25,639 nucleotides of DNA from CAZRIZ01 sp964600285 (GTDB lineage Bacteria > Patescibacteriota > Saccharimonadia > Saccharimonadales > Saccharimonadaceae), in the NCBI GenBank assembly GCA_964600285.1, contig CAZRIZ010000012.1, positions 1 to 25,639 on the forward strand, in the 5' to 3' direction. Position numbers and translations under genes: made by a program. The notes beneath the pieces are model-generated. The model had not been told where the DNA came from. It saw nothing but the letters and a program-made list of their open reading frames with translations, and made no database searches. This document shows, one piece after another, positions 22,774 through 25,639 of the stretch. Within the stretch, counting starts at the first letter, position 1. Every line of letters begins with the position of its first letter.

Positions 22774-23635
22774 TTATAGATTGCAGATAATTTGCCATAT
22801 TTCGTGATATATTGCCAGTAACTACTGTGCTTTGCCTACGAAAATACGGCTCAAGTATCGCCAGTGTTGCCCCAGTCGGAAACAACACGGGCAATATCTG
22901 GCTCACAATTCGCTCATCATCAAACAACTTGCGGAATATGCGGAGCGGCAGGTCTTTTATTTCTTCGGCGGATTCTTCGGGGTTGGTGTCAAAATTAACG
23001 TTCGGCAGGTCGGGTATGTCGTGCCGCCACTTTTGCAAGTTTGCCATGATGTCGAACCAGATATTCGAGTAGCCGAGCTGGTCGAACATATCTTGTCCAT
23101 ACGATACCGACAAATGCACGCCCCATGATTCTTGCAACTTTTTTAGCTCTGGCTGGTAAAAGTTACTGTTCTTTATCAGGCTTGGGTCGATGAAGTAGAA
23201 AAATCCCCACGTTACTTTGTCGCCATAAATATCAACCAGTGCCTCTAGCTTTTTCTCGAAGTTGCTAATTTGTCCGCGCTTTTTGGTTGAATCGTGGTCG
23301 TCGCGCACTTTTTGCTCAATGAACAGCACCTTGTCGTCTTTCATGAGTAGTTGGTCGATGTCGAGCGCGTCGCCCTCTTTCGAGATAATTTTTTGTTGCA
23401 AAGGTTGCCAACCCTCGTTGATAAAATACTGCTTGATTGCCACCTCAAAAGCGTCGCCAAAGCGGATTTCATTTGACTGTAAGAGGTTTTGTAATAGTTT
23501 TGCCTCTGGCTTGGTCGGGCGGAATAAACCAACGTATCTATCGGGGTACTCGGCGACTTTCTTGAGCAGGTCGGGCTTTGACTTTGCAAATATCTTTTCG
23601 TCAAAGATGTCTTTGAATACCTCATACTCAAGCAT
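22739..23635 (-). CDS. Type II restriction endonuclease (HinfI-like, predicted GANTC)
   Basis: 298 aa from ATG 23635. It carries a PD-(D/E)xK nuclease core: EGDALDIDQLLM (Asp92/Asp94) and, after a strand, VLFIEQKVRDDHDSTKKRGQ with Glu107-x-Lys109. N-terminal RYVGLFRPTKPEAKLLQNL is an arm, and FGDAFEVAIKQYF a helix before the core. Specificity is inferred from the adjacent CcrM/HinfI-type methyltransferase, not read from this protein. I choose ATG 23635 (GGAG eight bases upstream) over TTG 23671; it overlaps the methyltransferase stop by 8 bases, so the two are coupled. The last ~11 residues are read from the HNH remnant in another frame, so the natural C-terminus may have been altered. Confidence 0.85.
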   Translation of the reverse strand: MLEYEVFKDIFDEKIFAKSKPDLLKKVAEYPDRYVGLFRPTKPEAKLLQNLLQSNEIRFGDAFEVAIKQYFINEGWQPLQQKIISKEGDALDIDQLLMKDDKVLFIEQKVRDDHDSTKKRGQISNFEKKLEALVDIYGDKVTWGFFYFIDPSLIKNSNFYQPELKKLQESWGVHLSVSYGQDMFDQLGYSNIWFDIMANLQKWRHDIPDLPNVNFDTNPEESAEEIKDLPLRIFRKLFDDERIVSQILPVLFPTGATLAILEPYFRRQSTVVTGNISRNMANYLQSISRPNCIVEQGW

Positions 23636-24695
23636 AATTTTGCTCCAAATACTTTTGGCGAATGTCGTCAATCAGTGCGCCGTCGATATACCAAAATGTC
23701 CAGCCATTGCATGACGGTTGGTCTTGCAGCACTGCACCGACTTTGTGAATAGAACCCTCAACATCACCGCTTTTGAGCGAGCCGTTGGCGGTAACGACTG
23801 CGGAATGCTTGCCGTCTTTACTTGTGAGCGTCACACCAACCTTAATAAGTCCAATATCGACCAACAAGCCAAATGCAACGCGCGGTGCTTTTACCTCTAG
23901 TTTGCTTGCGATAAGTGTTTCATCAAGTGGGGTCGTGTCGGCAAGTCGTTTTTTCGCAACTTTAACATAGGTACTGTCGCGCTCAAGCCCGATATACGAG
24001 CGTCCAAGTTCTTTGGCTGCAACTGCCGTCGTGCCGCTGCCGAGGAATGGGTCAAGCACTACGTCGCCTGGCTTTGTAGTTGCACTGATAATTCGACGGA
24101 GCAGTGCAAGCGGCTTTTGTGTCGAGTGGGCTTTTTCGCCGTTGATTTTTACCCGCTCTTGTCCGCTGCAAATAGGAATAAGCCAATCGCTACGCATTTG
24201 CTTATCTTCGTTATGGGCTTTCATGGTTTTGTAGTTAAACGTCGGTTTTGACTTTTCAGATTTACCAGCCCAGATAAGCGTTTCGTGCGAGTTGTTAAAG
24301 CGCGTGCCTTTGAAATTTGGCATAGGGTTTGTTTTGACCCAGAGGATATCGTTTAAAATCCAATAGTCGAGGTCTTGCACGATTTTGCCAACACGAAAGA
24401 TGTTATGATAACTGCCGATTACCCAAAGCGAGCCGTTGTCTTTGAGAACTCGACGGCACTCAGTAAGCCACTTGGTTGTAAAGTCATCGTAAACAGCAAA
24501 GCTATCGTATTTATCCCAGTCGTCATCAACGGCAGACACCTTTGTGTTATTTGGTCGCCACAAATCGCCTTTTAGCTGCAAATTGTATGGCGGGTCGGCG
24601 AAAACAAGGTCAATCGACTTGTCGGGCAACGTTTTTAATAATTCTATGCAGTCGCCCCTAAGAACGACATTCGTTTCTAATTTTTTCTTACTCAT
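23628..24695 (-). CDS. Adenine-N6 DNA methyltransferase, CcrM/HinfI type (predicted GANTC)
   Basis: 355 aa. A beta-class amino-methyltransferase: motif IV DPPY at residues 34-37 comes before motif I DPFLGSGTT at 215-223. The central target-recognition part has the CcrM/HinfI signature (GSYHNIFRVGKIVQDLDYWILND, KTNPMPNFKGTRFNNSHETLIWA, MRSDWLIPICSG, HSTQKPLALL). Residues about 271-355 form a C-terminal RAMA domain (PRVAFGLLVDIGLIKVGVTL, GSIHKVGAVL, CNGWTFWYIDG), which CcrM and M.HinfI also have. It methylates A in GANTC by inference. It protects the host against the endonuclease downstream; AGAGG before the ATG is weak and can be masked by the leader RNA. Confidence 0.95.
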   Translation of the reverse strand: MSKKKLETNVVLRGDCIELLKTLPDKSIDLVFADPPYNLQLKGDLWRPNNTKVSAVDDDWDKYDSFAVYDDFTTKWLTECRRVLKDNGSLWVIGSYHNIFRVGKIVQDLDYWILNDILWVKTNPMPNFKGTRFNNSHETLIWAGKSEKSKPTFNYKTMKAHNEDKQMRSDWLIPICSGQERVKINGEKAHSTQKPLALLRRIISATTKPGDVVLDPFLGSGTTAVAAKELGRSYIGLERDSTYVKVAKKRLADTTPLDETLIASKLEVKAPRVAFGLLVDIGLIKVGVTLTSKDGKHSAVVTANGSLKSGDVEGSIHKVGAVLQDQPSCNGWTFWYIDGALIDDIRQKYLEQNYA

Positions 24696-24741
24696 GGACG
24701 CCTCTGAGTTAAAAGGTTAATTTTCCCTAGAGAATATCCAG
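24696..24741 (-). promoter_or_regulatory. Methyltransferase ribosome-binding region that can pair with the leader
   Basis: The bases directly before the ATG read AGGCGTCC (24703-24696), with AGAGG (24705-24701) as the likely Shine-Dalgarno. AGGCGTCC is the exact complement of GGACGCCT (24773-24766) at the terminator base, plus a further GAG/CTC match. This pairing would hide the start of the methyltransferase gene. Confidence 0.55.
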
Positions 24742-24773
24742 AAATAAAAAACGGACACCTACTCTAGGCGTCC
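24742..24773 (-). terminator. Terminator/attenuator in the methyltransferase leader
   Basis: Stem GGAC-G-CCTA / TAGG-T-GTCC with a GAG loop region (24773-24753), followed on the minus strand by GTTTTTTATTT. It lies 47 bases before the ATG and shares its first GGAC with the 3' arm of the leader's closing stem. Confidence 0.65.
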
Positions 24774-24888
24774 AACCAACAGAAGGCTTTAGACCGACTG
24801 TTTTTCGAGTAAGTGCCCGATTTTTTCGGTCTAAATACTCTAAAAGAGTTGGAACTAAATTCCTGTTATTTTCTTCTGTTGGTTGGAC
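24742..24888 (-). ncRNA. Structured 5' leader RNA of the restriction-modification operon (riboswitch-like)
   Basis: The predicted transcript starts at about 24888. A 16-bp perfect stem closes the structure: GTCCAACCAACAGAAG (24888-24873) with CTTCTGTTGGTTGGAC (24785-24770). Inside are three hairpins: GGAA/TTCC (24863-24851), ACTC/GAGT (24849-24837) and a 10-bp stem TTTAGACCGA/TCGGTCTAAA (24835-24788) with a 28-nt loop. Next comes a terminator hairpin GGAC-x-CCTA...TAGG-x-GTCC (24773-24753) and TTTTTTATTT. The loop sequence CACTTACTC (24815-24807) can pair with GAGTAGGTG in the terminator (24764-24756), eight Watson-Crick pairs and one G-U. No known riboswitch, T-box or 6S signature was recognised. 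The alternative is an independent small RNA. Confidence 0.6.
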
Positions 24889-24894
24889 TTCTTT

Positions 24895-24903
24895 ATTATA
24901 TCA
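24895..24903 (-). promoter_or_regulatory. Promoter of the restriction-modification leader
   Basis: Extended -10 TGATATAAT on the minus strand (24903-24895); the -35 is poor (TTCATG at 16 nt). The start point falls at the first base of the leader's closing stem. The rest of the gap, 24904-25017, holds no gene, strong hairpin or further promoter that I can support. Confidence 0.6.
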
Positions 24904-25017
24904 TTTTTTGTACACCCATGAAGCGAATACACAAAAATGGTAAGTCACTTTTTCGCAAGTTTGATTTGACATAGGGTCTTTTAACCTGTTATCCGCGAGA
25001 GAATAAGGAAAAAGATA

Positions 25018-25046
25018 TTGACTTTTTAAACAATATGATGTATAGT
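25018..25046 (+). promoter_or_regulatory. Promoter of the small gene at 25097 (TTGACTTTTT type)
   Basis: TTGACT (25018-25023), 17-nt spacer, TATAGT (25041-25046). The -35 reads TTGACTTTTT, one base from the TTTACTTTTT of the cassette promoters at 14449, 14819 and 15202, with a similar leader (51 bases from -10 to ATG). Confidence 0.7.
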
Positions 25047-25096
25047 TATATTGTTGGTATTCACAAAGCACATTATTAGACAGGGAGGAAAAGGAT

Positions 25097-25336
25097 ATGG
25101 GCAAAGATCGCAAGAATCCTGGAGTAGTAGACGTCGAGAGAGCGGCTGAGAACATTGTCGGTGAACACGGAGGCATGAACTCCGTCCGAAGGAGTGATGG
25201 TTCCATCCACCACACCGCTTTTTCAAAAGACGAAGAAAGACGTCTTTCTTGGAACGAGCAGACTGACGGCACCATAACGGACGTCCACACCACCAGTGGC
25301 GGAAAAGACCACGTAACGTACAAACGCGGCAGGTAA
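25097..25336 (+). CDS. Hypothetical small soluble protein
   Basis: 79 aa, strongly hydrophilic. A helical N-terminal stretch (VVDVERAAENIVGEHGG) is followed by what looks like short beta strands of similar pattern (SVRRSDGSIHHTAFS, LSWNEQTDGTITDVHTTSGGKDHVTY) with several His. No family or helix-turn-helix recognised, so I do not call it a controller of the adjacent restriction-modification system, from which it is transcribed divergently. AGGGAGG precedes the ATG in the context GGGAGGAAAAGGATATG. The gene contains a perfect 18-bp palindrome. It ends at its own terminator. Confidence 0.65.
   Translation: MGKDRKNPGVVDVERAAENIVGEHGGMNSVRRSDGSIHHTAFSKDEERRLSWNEQTDGTITDVHTTSGGKDHVTYKRGR
25233..25250. 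repeat. Perfect 18-bp palindrome inside the small gene
   Basis: AAGAAAGACGTCTTTCTT, fully self-complementary. It lies in the coding region of the gene at 25097 and may be a protein-binding site or a chance result of codon choice. Confidence 0.6.
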
Positions 25337-25369
25337 CTTTCCATAAGATTTGTGAATACTAACAAAAAG

Positions 25370-25396
25370 GGGCGCTACGGCGCCCTATTTTCTTTT
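25370..25396 (+). terminator. Terminator of the gene at 25097
   Basis: Stem GGGCGC / GCGCCC (25370-25375 with 25380-25385), TACG loop, then TATTTTCTTTT. Confidence 0.85.
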
Positions 25397-25423
25397 AGAA
25401 TACACCTATTTCAACCATACACG

Positions 25424-25455
25424 AACAAGAATAGCCTAACAGGCTATTATTTGTT
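25424..25455 (-). terminator. Hairpin, possible terminator on the minus strand
   Basis: AATAGCCT / AGGCTATT (25430-25437 with 25441-25448), 3-nt loop, flanked by partly pairing AACAA / TTGTT. On the minus strand it directly follows the tRNA-Gln-like 3' end and is followed by CTTGTTCG, a weak T-tract. Confidence 0.5.
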
Positions 25456-25473
25456 GGCTGGGGATGAGGGATA
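25456..25473 (-). other. tRNA-Gln 3'-end-like fragment, possible attachment site
   Basis: Minus strand reads ATCCCTCATCCCCAGCCA: the 3' T-stem arm, the acceptor arm ATCCCCA, G73 and CCA as in bacterial tRNA-Gln. The sequence upstream (GCCGAT instead of a T-loop) is not a tRNA, so this is only a 3' end. The window ends on the minus strand with CAGCCA before another hairpin, so an intact tRNA-Gln may lie just beyond. Confidence 0.4.
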
Positions 25474-25597
25474 TCGGCTGAAGCCTCCTCCGTTCGTTCG
25501 CTCAGAAAAATGCTTCGCGCTTTTCTTCGCTTCTCTCACTTCGCCGAACCCTATCGAATTTCCAAAGGAAATTCGGGGTTCAAATCTCACTACAAAT
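25474..25597. other. Structured non-coding stretch
   Basis: No ORF with a start and ribosome binding site. It contains the imperfect hairpin around 25504-25524 (GAAAAATGC with GCGCTTTTC), a long stem GAACCC-[TAT bulge]-CGAATTTCC / GGAAATTCG-GGGTTC (25546-25581), and GGTTCAAATC (25577-25586), which resembles a tRNA B-box. Function not known. Confidence 0.4.
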
Positions 25598-25634
25598 CAA
25601 GATAAAACGAGACCAAAAGGTCTCGTTTTATCTT
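25597..25634. terminator. Strong symmetrical hairpin, probable terminator
   Basis: AAGATAAAACGAGACC / GGTCTCGTTTTATCTT with an AAAA loop (about 25599-25634). A- and T-rich arms make it effective on either strand; on the minus strand it would end a gene lying past the window edge. Confidence 0.7.
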
Positions 25635-25639
25635 GGCTG

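Noticed and set aside
23636..23671. TTG 23671 as start of the restriction enzyme
   Set aside because: No ribosome binding site; ATG 23635 has GGAG and overlaps the methyltransferase stop by 8 bases.
24742..24888. 6S RNA, T-box, SRP RNA, retron msr-msd or hammerhead ribozyme
   Set aside because: No single long rod with central bubble, no T-box GGUGG core, no SRP tetraloop motif, no reverse transcriptase nearby, no CUGAUGA...GAAA core.
24901..25365. 154-residue minus-strand frame, including a possible 23-residue peptide at its end
   Set aside because: It lies antisense to the well-supported gene at 25097 and its terminator side, has no Shine-Dalgarno, and its end coincides with the TGATATAAT promoter.
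25456..25540. Complete tRNA gene on the minus strand
   Set aside because: Only the acceptor and T-stem 3' arms are present; no T-loop, anticodon arm or 5' acceptor arm can be drawn.
25577..25600. tRNA 3' end on the plus strand (GGTTCAAATC)
   Set aside because: The T-stem does not pair (CGGGG with CTCAC) and no acceptor arm or CCA follows; the bases fit the bulged hairpin better.
1..25639. CRISPR arrays or insertion sequences
   Set aside because: No regularly spaced direct repeats, transposase genes or terminal inverted repeats with target duplications were seen.

Overview
The window looks like a chromosomal segment of a member of the Candidate Phyla Radiation (Patescibacteria), most likely Candidatus Saccharibacteria. 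Support: compact, moderately AT-rich DNA; many short membrane proteins with no recognised family; a tightly coupled pheS-pheT-gatC-gatA-gatB run with an extra small gene inserted between gatA and gatB; galU just behind it; strong AGGAGG ribosome binding sites; and TGA used as a normal stop. The lineage is an inference from gene content and style, not from a marker gene.

Layout. 1-1325 (-) is the N-terminal part of DNA polymerase III alpha (dnaE), cut by the window edge at its catalytic PDID motif. 1370-2103 holds two terminators, a four-TM protein and its promoter. 2157-11119 (-) is one long block that reads, in transcription order: small tail-anchored protein, pheS, pheT, gatC, gatA, HEPN-like membrane protein, gatB, galU, one-TM protein, YtxH-like protein, terminator. 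Most junctions overlap (ATGA, TAATG, TGATG). 11227-12078 (+) is an aquaporin-like channel fired from a promoter that overlaps the divergent pheS-block promoter; it converges on rmuC (-) at a shared two-way terminator. 13230-14376 (-) are two membrane proteins, the second of the HdeD/DUF308 type.

14449-15792 (+) is a notable cassette: three small membrane-protein genes in tandem, each with its own promoter of the same build (TTTACTTTTT, 17-nt spacing, TG before the -10), similar leader length, an AGGAGGG-type ribosome binding site and its own terminator. A fourth promoter of this kind drives an unrelated small gene at 25097. Next come a CIRCE-controlled hsp20, a YbhN/MprF-type membrane protein, and an envelope group: CAP-domain protein, large Ig/FN3-like surface protein, VanY-type D,D-carboxypeptidase and CapA-type phosphoesterase.

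22675-24900 (-) is a horizontally acquired type II restriction-modification system of the HinfI/CcrM type (predicted GANTC). The restriction gene ends inside the remnant of an HNH endonuclease gene. The methyltransferase is preceded by a ~190-nt leader that appears to fold into a riboswitch-like, multi-branched RNA with a terminator, a possible loop-terminator pseudoknot and a third pairing that would hide the methyltransferase start. I consider this the best candidate for an undescribed regulatory system in the window. The last 250 bases carry strong hairpins and a fragment that looks like the 3' end of a tRNA-Gln gene, suggesting an old integration site.
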